The notes under the pieces are model-generated. The model ran no database searches and was not told the origin of the DNA. It saw nothing but the letters and a program-made list of their open reading frames with translations. From the NCBI GenBank assembly GCA_016745055.1, contig JADGDF010000011.1, positions 1 to 48,197 of the forward strand: DNA of 48,197 nt, written 5' to 3'. The stretch is from Thiotrichaceae bacterium (lineage in GTDB: Bacteria > Pseudomonadota > Gammaproteobacteria > Beggiatoales > Beggiatoaceae). Position numbers and translations under genes: made by a program. Of the stretch, positions 18,071-25,871 are shown piece by piece (the first letter of the stretch is position 1; the number at the start of each line of letters is the position of its first letter).

Positions 18071-18889
18071 TTAATGACTGGTTTTTTTCAGCTTTTCTAA
18101 ATAAGCTTCAATTTCTTCAGGGGTAAACTGTTGAAAAATTTCTTCGGGATTTAATCCTTGCAAACGTTCTTCAGGTTTGAATTGTCGAAAAATTTCCTCA
18201 GGCTTGAGTCCCTGTAAACGTTCTTTAGGTGTTAAAGACTTTAACACTTCTTGGGCAAGTTCTCTTTCATAATCCGCCATTGTATAAGGCATAAATATCC
18301 CCTCCACTTGATAACGTTCAAATAATTGGTCAACAATGGAACTCACTTTAGCTTTATGCCAAGCAAAGTACTCTTTGCCAAAAAATACCTTCTCTTTGTT
18401 TCCACTGAAAAGTTGCCATAAGGCATTTTGTTTTTCAAGGGGCATTTCACTTAACACTAACACACGGATTGTAAATGCGCCCCACTGACTCAAGTATAAG
18501 CCATCTTGCTGTTTTTGTAAGGTGGTTTCACTCATCAATTTATGGGGATAGCGTGTACTGACTGCATACAATCGAAAGTTTTCCAAAGGAAGTAATTTGT
18601 CGGGACTGATCTGTTTACGGTAATTGACAAAATGACTCAGCAACTCAATCATTGCCCAACTTTCCAAAGGTTCATTGAGGGATTTGTAAGTTAATAAATT
18701 GTAGACAGACAAGTTTTCAAAGCCGTCCGGGAGTTCTTTAGGTAATTTGCCTTCAGTTTGTTTGATAATGACAATATCTAGAAACTGCTGTTGGAGAGAT
18801 AAATCGACTTCCATCTCTACTTCATAGCAAGTATCTGTGAAGTAGTCTGTCAGCGTCAGTCCTAAAAGACGGTGCCAATTTAGTTTCAT
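18071..18889 (-). CDS. Rpn-like / PD-(D/E)XK family protein with C-terminal 18-residue repeats
   Basis: A 272-residue protein of a type common in cyanobacteria and filamentous sulfur bacteria, usually unnamed or grouped with Rpn recombination-promoting nucleases. The N-terminal part (DTCYEVEMEVDLSLQQQF, FLDIVIIKQ, LSVYNLLTYKSLNEPLESW) resembles a degenerate nuclease fold. The tail (219-254) has two near-identical 18-residue units of the pattern xxPEERLQGLxPEEIFRQ, then a half unit FTPEEIEAYLEKLKK. Such tails vary in copy number between relatives, from known examples. Whether it is an active nuclease is unclear. It sits immediately upstream of pal where tolB would be expected. Confidence 0.72.
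   Translation of the reverse strand: MKLNWHRLLGLTLTDYFTDTCYEVEMEVDLSLQQQFLDIVIIKQTEGKLPKELPDGFENLSVYNLLTYKSLNEPLESWAMIELLSHFVNYRKQISPDKLLPLENFRLYAVSTRYPHKLMSETTLQKQQDGLYLSQWGAFTIRVLVLSEMPLEKQNALWQLFSGNKEKVFFGKEYFAWHKAKVSSIVDQLFERYQVEGIFMPYTMADYERELAQEVLKSLTPKERLQGLKPEEIFRQFKPEERLQGLNPEEIFQQFTPEEIEAYLEKLKKTSH
18128..18235 (-). repeat. Tandem 54-bp coding repeat (two units)
   Basis: Two consecutive 54-bp units encode LTPKERLQGLKPEEIFRQ and FKPEERLQGLNPEEIFQQ. A third partial unit follows. Near-identity at DNA level suggests recent duplication by slippage. Confidence 0.75.
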
Positions 18890-18971
18890 GTTTTATGTTG
18901 AAGTAAACTGCCAAGTAAGTCGGGTTAGGTTTGTTTTTATGCCATAACCCGACAAAACAAGCTGCTGAAAT

Positions 18972-20438
18972 TTACGCTTCGCTACCCTTATTCACAGGCA
19001 CAGTTTCTTCAATAACAATCTCTCCTTCATCTTCTTCACGACCTGAAGGATTGGTAAATTGATTATTCAGACGTACAACGTAAGAATTGCATTCTTCCAA
19101 CAATTGGTGAATACGACGTTGAGTGTAAACATTCCAACCGGCTGGGCGATTGACAAAAGGCATAAATAACGCTCTCAAACCGGTAGTATTTTTACCCAGT
19201 GCTTGGATTAAGCCTTCTCGCATATAATCATGCTGCATTTCTTTATTAAGTTTTTTTGCTAAACGATTTGCGACCATGCGACTGGTTTTAGTATGTACAA
19301 ATCCGCCAATGAAAAGTAGTACACTACCAAACACACCTAACATTTCAGGCGTTTGTGGGAGGTTTGGCAAAGAACCTGTCGTTGCATACCAACCGACAAG
19401 TGCAATTAATAACAAAATCAACAAGACACTGTCCCAGATATAGACACTGGTTTTCCATTGTTGAATCAAGGTTTGCAACTTGGGAGTAATCCGATCTTCA
19501 ATGTCTTTGGCTGTATGCTTAAGCATTTCCACTAAACGATAGGCTCGTTTACCGCTCATTTGATTCATTCGATCATGAATTTCTTTTAAATCCGATTCAT
19601 ATTTGGCTTTCATTTTATGATCGTCAATGGGCACAGCCACTTTTTCGTTGTAAATGCAATAAAATCGACCTGCAGTTAAACCCACTTGAGCTAACGCTCT
19701 CCGCCAAGCAGCAACCACTTCTTCAGAATTATCACCTCTGACCGTGGTATCCATTTGATTAAGTACATACACAAATTTAGTAGTATCTGTGTGGTGAATT
19801 GTCGTTGTGACCAAATGTTCTAAGGTATCGCGCATGGAACCAGGTTCAGGATGGCGTGCGTCAAAGAAAATCAGTACTAAATCGGATAAATCAATAATAT
19901 GTTGAGTTAGTTTTAAGGTAGCATCCCGTTGGCTGTCAGCGTCAAAACCAGGTGAGTCAATCAAAATTTTACCGCGCAAATTTTCACTTGAACAAGTTTT
20001 TAGCTGCAAATAACTATCAACGCTATGCGGTCTCTCTTCTTTAGTTAAGTTTGATATGTCGCGACCAATTTGGTAAAACGGAAAACGAGAATCAGAATCT
20101 AAGGCACTGCCAGGTAAAGTGGCTGTTTCAGCTTCGTCTGAATAACTCACAACCGTAAATTTATCATCAACTGCTTGATTGCCAGAACGTTGTAACTCGT
20201 GATTTAGGTAATGGTTGATAAAGGTTGATTTACCTGAGGAAAAAGTCCCAAGAATTGAAATCATCGGCCACCATGGCACGCGGGTCGCGTAAGATTGCTC
20301 TTCGTTCAAAATGCCTAGCTGGTAAGCAACTCTGTCCAGGGTACGAAAGCTACGAATGACATCCACCAAGATTTCATTTTCTTTTTTTAAGTGAACTTCT
20401 AGTTTTTTAAGTCGATCATCAATATTTTCAGTTGTCAT
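18972..20438 (-). CDS. Dynamin-like membrane GTPase
   Basis: A 488-residue GTPase with two membrane segments. GTP-binding motifs: P-loop GTFSSGKST (64-72), DSPG (161-164) and NQMD (227-230). An N-terminal coiled stretch precedes the G domain and a helical stalk-like part follows. Hydrophobic segments near 335-352 and 367-383 form a hairpin anchor, ahead of a basic then acidic tail. This arrangement matches bacterial dynamin-like or EHD-like proteins that act on membranes; the specific process here is unknown. No second dynamin partner is adjacent, unlike paired DynA/DynB systems. Start ATG 20438 has GAGAAA upstream. Confidence 0.85.
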   Translation of the reverse strand: MTTENIDDRLKKLEVHLKKENEILVDVIRSFRTLDRVAYQLGILNEEQSYATRVPWWPMISILGTFSSGKSTFINHYLNHELQRSGNQAVDDKFTVVSYSDEAETATLPGSALDSDSRFPFYQIGRDISNLTKEERPHSVDSYLQLKTCSSENLRGKILIDSPGFDADSQRDATLKLTQHIIDLSDLVLIFFDARHPEPGSMRDTLEHLVTTTIHHTDTTKFVYVLNQMDTTVRGDNSEEVVAAWRRALAQVGLTAGRFYCIYNEKVAVPIDDHKMKAKYESDLKEIHDRMNQMSGKRAYRLVEMLKHTAKDIEDRITPKLQTLIQQWKTSVYIWDSVLLILLLIALVGWYATTGSLPNLPQTPEMLGVFGSVLLFIGGFVHTKTSRMVANRLAKKLNKEMQHDYMREGLIQALGKNTTGLRALFMPFVNRPAGWNVYTQRRIHQLLEECNSYVVRLNNQFTNPSGREEDEGEIVIEETVPVNKGSEA

Positions 20439-20678
20439 AATGGTTTCTCATTTCTAAGTATTTTACTGTCTTTTACATGACATGCCAAAACACCTATTTT
20501 GCAATAAAAATAACAGGAAAGCTTATCATGCCCAAAGTCAGCATTGAGATTGCCAGTGAGTATTTTTTGATCACTATATCAAATATTATTTGAATTTTCC
20601 TATTTTTTCAGTGGAAGACTGAGCTTTTTTAGAGAATATTTACTTATGTTCACTGGCTATTTCTAAAATTAATAAATG

Positions 20679-22310
20679 TCACTTAGAGGAAATTTTAACT
20701 TTTCCATCCTTTGCTGTGATATTGAGCAGAATATGAGCAGTTTTAATCTTTGCAACGGTGAGTTGGCCAATTTGTAATTTTCCGTTAATTCTTAATTTAC
20801 GCATAATGTCTAACGGCTGTAGCGTATCAGAGGCTTGCTTTTTGTTTTTTGACGCTGGCGGTAAGTAACGATCAACATCAATTTTATCAGCTTCTAAATT
20901 AAAACCAATACTGGGTTGAGTAGCTATTTTAACTGCAATTTTGCCTTTGATTTTTGTTTTATCCAACTGTAGTGCTAATTTGTCCAATTTAACTTGAGAA
21001 GTATCGCCAGTAATATTTGTCGTTAAAGTCAATTTTGTTAGAGCATTTTTATCTTTTATCTTAGGCACAGCTTGGTTTAATTGTTTTAAAAATTGGCGCA
21101 AATTTGAAGTTTCAATTTTTAATTGCCCTTGAAAACCTGGCTTAGTGAACAATCGGGTGATTTTTAATTGCTTCATGTTGGCTTTAGCGCCTAATGTGTT
21201 TAATGTTAACGCTGGAATAATCAAATTTCCCCGTTTAAAATCAATGTTTAATTTAGACGCCGTAAGTTTCTCTTTACCAACTTGCAAGGCTGTATTTGAT
21301 AAAAAAACGTCTGTTAAGCTGACTTGGTATTGTGTACGTAATTGCGTTGTGTTTGCCGTTAATTTTTTTTTCAACAAGGGTGGAATTTGAATTTTGAATG
21401 CTTTCAATAACGCACTGACCTCTAGTTGAGCATCTAATGTGCCTACTGTGTTTATATTAGATAAAATATTTGTACTTTTTGCCGTTGTTTCTAATTTTCC
21501 ATGCGGTGTTTCTAAAACTAAATTTTCAACGGTTAACGTTTGATTCGGTAAATCTAAATTTGCCTGAGTTGTTAATTTAAGTGCTTGTAAGTTTTTAGGT
21601 AATTGCTGAATATTTGTTGTAAGCGACATATTGTTAAATTGAAAAATTTGTTTTTCTAAATCAAGTATTACCTTGCCTTCTAAATGTCCCTGAGTTGGTG
21701 TGGGGGAATAATTTGTGTTTAAATCAGTAATAATATCTAGTTGAATGGGTGTTTTGGGTTTTAATTCAGATATTTTTAATGTTAATTCAGATAAAGTAGC
21801 CGTCTTATTGTCAGCCTGATCTTCCCAAGTAATATAGGCATTATGAATTTCAACGCCACTAATTTGGTAATGCGGAGCTGTTTTTTTCTCTGTGTTAGTT
21901 TCTGGAGTTTGCAAAAGGTCATCCAAGTTAGTTTTTCCATCTTTTTGACGAACGAGATTAAGGTTGAGACCCTCAAAATAAACTGTATCAACTTCAAATT
22001 GTTGAGAAAATAAGGGCAATAGTTTAGCGCGCACAACCGCTTTTTGGGCACTGGCAAAATGAGATGTTTGAAAATTTTCAGGATTGCTAATGCTTATCTG
22101 ATCAACCTGAATGCCTAACCACGGATAAAGACTGAGTTGAATTTCTCCCGCCACTTGTAAATCCCGACCAGTATAATCCCTAACCAGTTGGGTAATTTGA
22201 GGCTTGTAATCATTGGGATTAAAAAACAACATGATGCCTAAGATAGACATCAATAATAGCGCAATGAAACCACCTATAATCATGAGCAGTAATTTCAGTG
22301 CAAATTTCAT
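20679..22310 (-). CDS. AsmA family protein
   Basis: The 543-residue protein has one N-terminal membrane anchor (residues 6-29). The AsmA start is clear (FFNPNDYKPQITQLVRDYTG, DLQVAGEIQLSLYPWLGIQV, ISISNPENF). The rest is a long beta-rich periplasmic part with repeated Thr/Lys/Leu-rich strands, ending LLNITAKDGKVKISSK. AsmA-like proteins are now seen as bridge-type lipid carriers between inner and outer membranes; function of this one is inferred by family. It is shorter than E. coli AsmA (about 617) but has intact ends. AAGGA lies seven bases before the ATG. Confidence 0.9.
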   Translation of the reverse strand: MKFALKLLLMIIGGFIALLLMSILGIMLFFNPNDYKPQITQLVRDYTGRDLQVAGEIQLSLYPWLGIQVDQISISNPENFQTSHFASAQKAVVRAKLLPLFSQQFEVDTVYFEGLNLNLVRQKDGKTNLDDLLQTPETNTEKKTAPHYQISGVEIHNAYITWEDQADNKTATLSELTLKISELKPKTPIQLDIITDLNTNYSPTPTQGHLEGKVILDLEKQIFQFNNMSLTTNIQQLPKNLQALKLTTQANLDLPNQTLTVENLVLETPHGKLETTAKSTNILSNINTVGTLDAQLEVSALLKAFKIQIPPLLKKKLTANTTQLRTQYQVSLTDVFLSNTALQVGKEKLTASKLNIDFKRGNLIIPALTLNTLGAKANMKQLKITRLFTKPGFQGQLKIETSNLRQFLKQLNQAVPKIKDKNALTKLTLTTNITGDTSQVKLDKLALQLDKTKIKGKIAVKIATQPSIGFNLEADKIDVDRYLPPASKNKKQASDTLQPLDIMRKLRINGKLQIGQLTVAKIKTAHILLNITAKDGKVKISSK

Positions 22311-22352
22311 TTTTTTATCCTTTAGGTTAGGCGTTATACATTGATGAATGGA

Positions 22353-22991
22353 TTACCAATGCAAGAAATTTTTCATTAAAGTTAAACCTGCTTGTTGGCT
22401 TTTTTCTGGATGAAATTGCACTGCAAACACATTATCTTTGGCAATGGCAGAGGTAAAAGGAATGCTGTAATTTGTTGTGCCAGCAATAATTTGCGTATCT
22501 TTTGGCGCAACGTAGTAACTGTGAACAAAGTAAAAACGACTATTGTCAGGAATGTTTTTCCATAATTCATGAGCTGTCGCTTGTTGTACTTGATTCCACC
22601 CCATATGTGGAATTTTAAGTTGCGTTTGCCCATCTTGATCATACAATGGACTATTAAAACGTTTTACTTTACCTTCAGCCCAGTTAAAACCTTGCGTACC
22701 ACCACTTTCTTCACTCATCGTCAGTAAAGTTTGCAAGCCCAAACAAAGGCCTAAAAAAGGTTTTTGTGCCAAAACTTGTTGAATAACGTCACTCAATCCA
22801 GTTTGATTCAGTAACGTAATACAATTACCAATTGCGCCTTGTCCTGGAAAAACGACTTTATCTGCTTGCAATATGGTTTGCAACTCGTTGGTGACAAGCA
22901 CTTGCCAATCATTGCCAGCAACAAATTCTAACGATTTACTGACTGAGCGCAAGTTACTCATGCCGTAATCAATCACGGCAACCGTTTTCAT
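22353..22991 (-). CDS. hisH: Imidazole glycerol phosphate synthase, glutaminase subunit HisH
   Basis: HisH supplies ammonia to HisF in histidine synthesis. The 212-residue protein starts MKTVAVIDYGMSNLRSVSKS. The glutaminase nucleophile is Cys83 in LGLCLGLQ and the triad His194/Glu196 lies in VQFHPEKS. ATG 22991 has AGGA seven bases upstream; an upstream in-frame ATG adds 16 unrelated residues. It stands alone: hisA, hisF and hisB are not in the window, and neighbours are unrelated. Confidence 0.95.
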   Translation of the reverse strand: MKTVAVIDYGMSNLRSVSKSLEFVAGNDWQVLVTNELQTILQADKVVFPGQGAIGNCITLLNQTGLSDVIQQVLAQKPFLGLCLGLQTLLTMSEESGGTQGFNWAEGKVKRFNSPLYDQDGQTQLKIPHMGWNQVQQATAHELWKNIPDNSRFYFVHSYYVAPKDTQIIAGTTNYSIPFTSAIAKDNVFAVQFHPEKSQQAGLTLMKNFLHW

Positions 22992-23083
22992 ATTTATATC
23001 CTTAAAAAAGTGAATGTAAACTACATCATAGTTTACCATTCATTCGCTTAGAATATAAATAAGCCGCGTCTTTCAAGTAGGTT

Positions 23084-23275
23084 TTATTTTTTTGGCTTAG
23101 GATCGGAAGCTAGTACAAGTAGTAGTCCAATAATAGGTGTCAATAAAATAGAACCAAAAAAATATCCCCAAAATCCCATCTTACGACGACGGCCTAAAAC
23201 ACCGATTAACCAACTGACAGCAATGATTGTAATCACAATAGTGGCTTTGTTAATGGGTATGGCGGGTATGTTCAT
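23084..23275 (-). CDS. Small two-helix membrane protein
   Basis: A 63-residue protein starting MNIPAIPINKATIVITIIAV, with two hydrophobic helices (about 11-27 and 37-56) separated by a basic loop GRRRKMGFWG and a short charged end DPKPKK. GGAG is placed seven bases before the ATG at 23275; an upstream frame from 23344 lacks such a site. Similar tiny GRRRKxGFW proteins occur widely without assigned function. It is likely an inner-membrane protein. Co-direction with hisH suggests possible co-transcription. Confidence 0.65.
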   Translation of the reverse strand: MNIPAIPINKATIVITIIAVSWLIGVLGRRRKMGFWGYFFGSILLTPIIGLLLVLASDPKPKK

Positions 23276-23318
23276 ATTATTTCTCCGATTGGCTGGAATG
23301 ATCTGAAGTTTATATTTT

Positions 23319-23424
23319 AGGAACGAAAACTTAATAGCTTTCACATCTGTTCAATCAGACCTAGCTGATTTTTAAAGCCTGTCAGGTCTTTGATTTTTAG
23401 ATATGATTAAATTTTCATTCCTTA
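23319..23424 (-). repeat. Palindromic element PE, diverged copy D
   Basis: The ends AGGAACGAAAACTTAATAG and AAATTTTCATTCCTTA, and a core from AGACCTAGCTGATTTTT to GCCTGTCAGGTCT, match the better-kept copies at 28042, 42464 and 46949, in the same orientation as 46949. The core arms have several mismatches, so this copy is old. Confidence 0.6.
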
Positions 23425-23558
23425 GTCTAATTAAAAGTAACTTAAAACACGGATAAAAGTTAAAGTCTGTAAAATAACTTCAAAAGATGCCATTTTTTAT
23501 AGTAGGCTATTGTTTTATATTGCTGACAATGCCAAATTGAGATTTTTTTAGCGCTTCA

Positions 23559-24254
23559 TTAACTTGAAAACTGGTTTGATTTTAAAGACAAATAGATAAT
23601 GACGCTCATGCCTGCACTTCCCAAAATCATGGCCATTACCATAATTTGGTATCTTACGGCAATAATCGGATCAACACCAGAAAGGATTTGTCCTGTCATC
23701 ATACCAGGCAATGATACCAATCCTACGGCTAAAAAAGTATTAATTTGTGGGATAATTGAAGCGTTGAAAGCGATTGCTCTTGCTGTTATATAATTTTCTT
23801 GCAGTATTTCTTTTTCAAACCTTTCAGCGCTGAGTGACACTGAATTCATGGAATTGGCGTAAATCATACCAGCAAGTGGTATTGAAATCCGCGGATCATA
23901 AAAAGGAGTGACATTTAATACGCCTTCAATCACCAAAGCTAAATTAACACTACCACCGATCAAAATAGCAAGAAAAATATGTTTGTATTCAGTTAAACTT
24001 TTGTCCTGCACATTTCTCAATGTAATCCAACTCGATACCACAACCATAAAAGCAACAATGGCAATACTAATCCATAAAGATTTTTCGTTGAAAATATAAA
24101 CTAAGGCATAACCAATCAATAGCAATTGCGCAGTCATGCGTAGGGTCGCAACCAAAATTTCTGAAGTATTGCCCATCCATTTCCAATAATAAAATCCAAC
24201 AATAACAATAGGAATCAGCATAAACAGTAAATTTTCTATAGGTATTGAATACAT
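23559..24254 (-). CDS. fetB: ABC transporter permease of the FetB (UPF0014) family
   Basis: A 231-residue polytopic membrane protein with about seven hydrophobic segments. Family blocks: RMTAQLLLIGYALVYIF, VVVSSWITLRNV, PLAGMIYANSMNSVSLSAER, NTFLAVGLVSLPGMMTGQIL and GVDPIIAVRYQIMVMAMIL. FetB with the ATPase FetA exports iron and protects E. coli from oxidative stress; the substrate here is inferred. No ATPase gene is adjacent, so the partner must be elsewhere or the system is incomplete. Weak GGAAA precedes the ATG. Confidence 0.85.
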   Translation of the reverse strand: MYSIPIENLLFMLIPIVIVGFYYWKWMGNTSEILVATLRMTAQLLLIGYALVYIFNEKSLWISIAIVAFMVVVSSWITLRNVQDKSLTEYKHIFLAILIGGSVNLALVIEGVLNVTPFYDPRISIPLAGMIYANSMNSVSLSAERFEKEILQENYITARAIAFNASIIPQINTFLAVGLVSLPGMMTGQILSGVDPIIAVRYQIMVMAMILGSAGMSVIIYLSLKSNQFSS

Positions 24255-24362
24255 ATTATTTCCATTTCATAGATACATAGCAATACATTAGAATTTTGAT
24301 ATTATTCTTCTTTGGAAAATACTTTAGCAAAGGATTTCTGTAAACCTGTTTGTGTTCCTAGT

Positions 24363-24971
24363 CTAACTTTGTGTAGAATTAATTTTCAATAGCATTGTTG
24401 TCACACTACTAAATCCCAAAAGCCATTTTAAATAAGCAAATTTTTCAGTTTTAATTGCTTTAAAACCTTTTCTTTCATAAAGTTGCTTTGCTCTGGGATT
24501 AATATCAATGACATCTAGTCGAACTTGGTGGTATTTATTTTCCGCTGCATATTGGGCAATTTCGTCCAATAATTTGCCACCAATGCCTTGGCTTCTAAAG
24601 TCACTATGTACAGCAATACCATCCAGCAGTAATTCACCAGGTACAGGTTTTCTTTCATATAAGCTAAAGATAAATGCTGCCCAATTACCTTTAAAAAAGC
24701 CTAACTGTGATAGCAAATCACGATAGATAATACCACCAGTAAATTTTCCTTGGGATGTATGAAAACCTGCAATTCCAACTAACTCTTGTTCAGCCATAGC
24801 AACGATAGCATACTCCGGTATAAAGCAAGCTTCTAAAAGAGACAAACGTTGTTGTTCTGAATGTACGGCTACTGAAAATTTCTGCCCAAATGCTTCATCG
24901 TACAAAACAACCACTTTCGTTCGATCACATTCAGGAAACCCTCTTTGAAATATTAATTTACTTATATTCAT
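24363..24971 (-). CDS. GNAT family N-acetyltransferase
   Basis: A 202-residue protein with the Gcn5-type fold. The acetyl-CoA pyrophosphate loop is RSQGIGGKLLDEI, preceded by the strand LLDGIAVHSDF and followed by VRLDVIDINPRAKQLYERKGF, both diagnostic. The N-terminal 90 residues form the variable acceptor part, and the end is slightly hydrophobic. Substrate unknown. Neighbours (fetB, rpsO) give no hint. An intact gene of ordinary length. Confidence 0.85.
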   Translation of the reverse strand: MNISKLIFQRGFPECDRTKVVVLYDEAFGQKFSVAVHSEQQRLSLLEACFIPEYAIVAMAEQELVGIAGFHTSQGKFTGGIIYRDLLSQLGFFKGNWAAFIFSLYERKPVPGELLLDGIAVHSDFRSQGIGGKLLDEIAQYAAENKYHQVRLDVIDINPRAKQLYERKGFKAIKTEKFAYLKWLLGFSSVTTMLLKINSTQS

Positions 24972-25135
24972 CTTAATGATACTTTGTCATGTAAATTGAA
25001 AATTTGTACCCTTTGGATGCGTTCAAAGTTCAACAACTTTTCTAGTTTGAAACGCTATACGCTATCTTTTCTAGGGCTATTTTGTAAGTTATCACATACC
25101 ATCAAGCATTGCCAGTGTCATGATATACTCGAAGT

Positions 25136-25216
25136 TTATTAACTCTGTTTGACAAATACTTAGCAAATAAAACGTGAATGCTCTTAGAAGCCAACATGAT
25201 TTGTCGAAAGCATATA
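25136..25216 (+). repeat. Dispersed repeat E, copy 1
   Basis: Shares the order TTTATTAACT..GTTTGACA, TTAGCAA.ATAAA, and ACATGATTTGTCGAAAG..ATA with 38994-39085, where the text reads GACATGATTTATCGAAAATA. The copies differ by indels. The ends contain TTTGACA and TGTCGAAA, so the unit is weakly palindromic. Confidence 0.5.
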
Positions 25217-25355
25217 CCAGTACCTTTTAGTGCGTAGCCGAAATACGTTAAATATTAAGAATAACATGTACACCAAACTGAGTAGATAAGGAGAAAATCT
25301 TTCTTAGCTCATTATCCTGTGTAATGGTGACTAATGGTACTCGCCTTATAAATAC

Positions 25356-25384
25356 TTGTTTATAGAGCAAACTATCGTTAAAAT
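25356..25384 (+). promoter_or_regulatory. Putative sigma70 promoter of rpsO-pnp
   Basis: TTGTTT (25356-25361) and TAAAAT (25379-25384) are separated by 17 bp and lie about 40 bp before the rpsO ATG. The -35 is imperfect; called from sequence alone. Confidence 0.4.
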
Positions 25385-25423
25385 AGAAGTTTTTAAGAAG
25401 ATACAAATAGGAGTATAGTTTTC

Positions 25424-25693
25424 ATGGCCTTAAGTGCTCAAGAAAAAGCTAATGTTATTAGCCAATACCAAGCATCCTCTACAGACACAGGTTCTACCGA
25501 AGTGCAAGTGGCATTGCTCACAGCAAATATTGAAAAATTATCCCACCATTTTAAAGCACACCGCAAGGATAATCATTCTCGTCGCGGTTTACTCCGAATG
25601 GTTAATGAGCGCCGTAGCTTGCTAGGCTACCTTAAAAGAAACGATGTGGCACGTTATCGCCAACTCATCGAGAGTCTTGGTTTACGCCACTAA
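25424..25693 (+). CDS. rpsO: 30S ribosomal protein S15
   Basis: A primary-binding ribosomal protein contacting 16S rRNA helices h20-h22. The 89 residues match S15 throughout: [20 protein letters not shown] contains the HxxxHxxDxxSRRGL rRNA-binding block, and the end is [17 protein letters not shown] precedes the ATG by 11 bases. It forms the conserved rpsO-pnp pair. In E. coli S15 represses its own mRNA; whether the leader here folds likewise cannot be told. Confidence 0.98.
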   Translation: MALSAQEKANVISQYQASSTDTGSTEVQVALLTANIEKLSHHFKAHRKDNHSRRGLLRMVNERRSLLGYLKRNDVARYRQLIESLGLRH

Positions 25694-25706
25694 AAAATAA
25701 CGAAGT

Positions 25707-25828
25707 TAGGCATGGATGGGAGTGCAAACCTTTACGTTTGTTGATCGACGGCCATTTTTGAATTTATCCAAAACTGTACCGTATAGCGAATTTAGAGGTG
25801 TGTGCTCCATTTTTTTTACCCATGCCTA
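25707..25828 (+). promoter_or_regulatory. Structured rpsO-pnp spacer, possible RNase III-type processing site
   Basis: TAGGCATGG (25707-25715) pairs perfectly with CCATGCCTA (25820-25828), closing a 122-nt domain. Inner pairings are partial (GGGAG with CTCC near 25718 and 25805) and there is a small hairpin CAAAC-CTTTAC-GTTTG at 25725-25740. In E. coli the same spacer carries an RNase III hairpin used for PNPase autoregulation; equivalence here is inference from position. Confidence 0.5.
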
Positions 25829-25871
25829 GATGATTTCACATCCATAAGAACCCCTACGGGTAACCAAATAC

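Larger units (their letters stand above)
24972..25423. other. 452-bp spacer upstream of rpsO
   Basis: No gene supported. It holds the repeat at 25136-25216, which has a relative at 38994, and a promoter-like pair close to rpsO. The rbfA and truB genes that often precede rpsO are not here. Confidence 0.5.
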
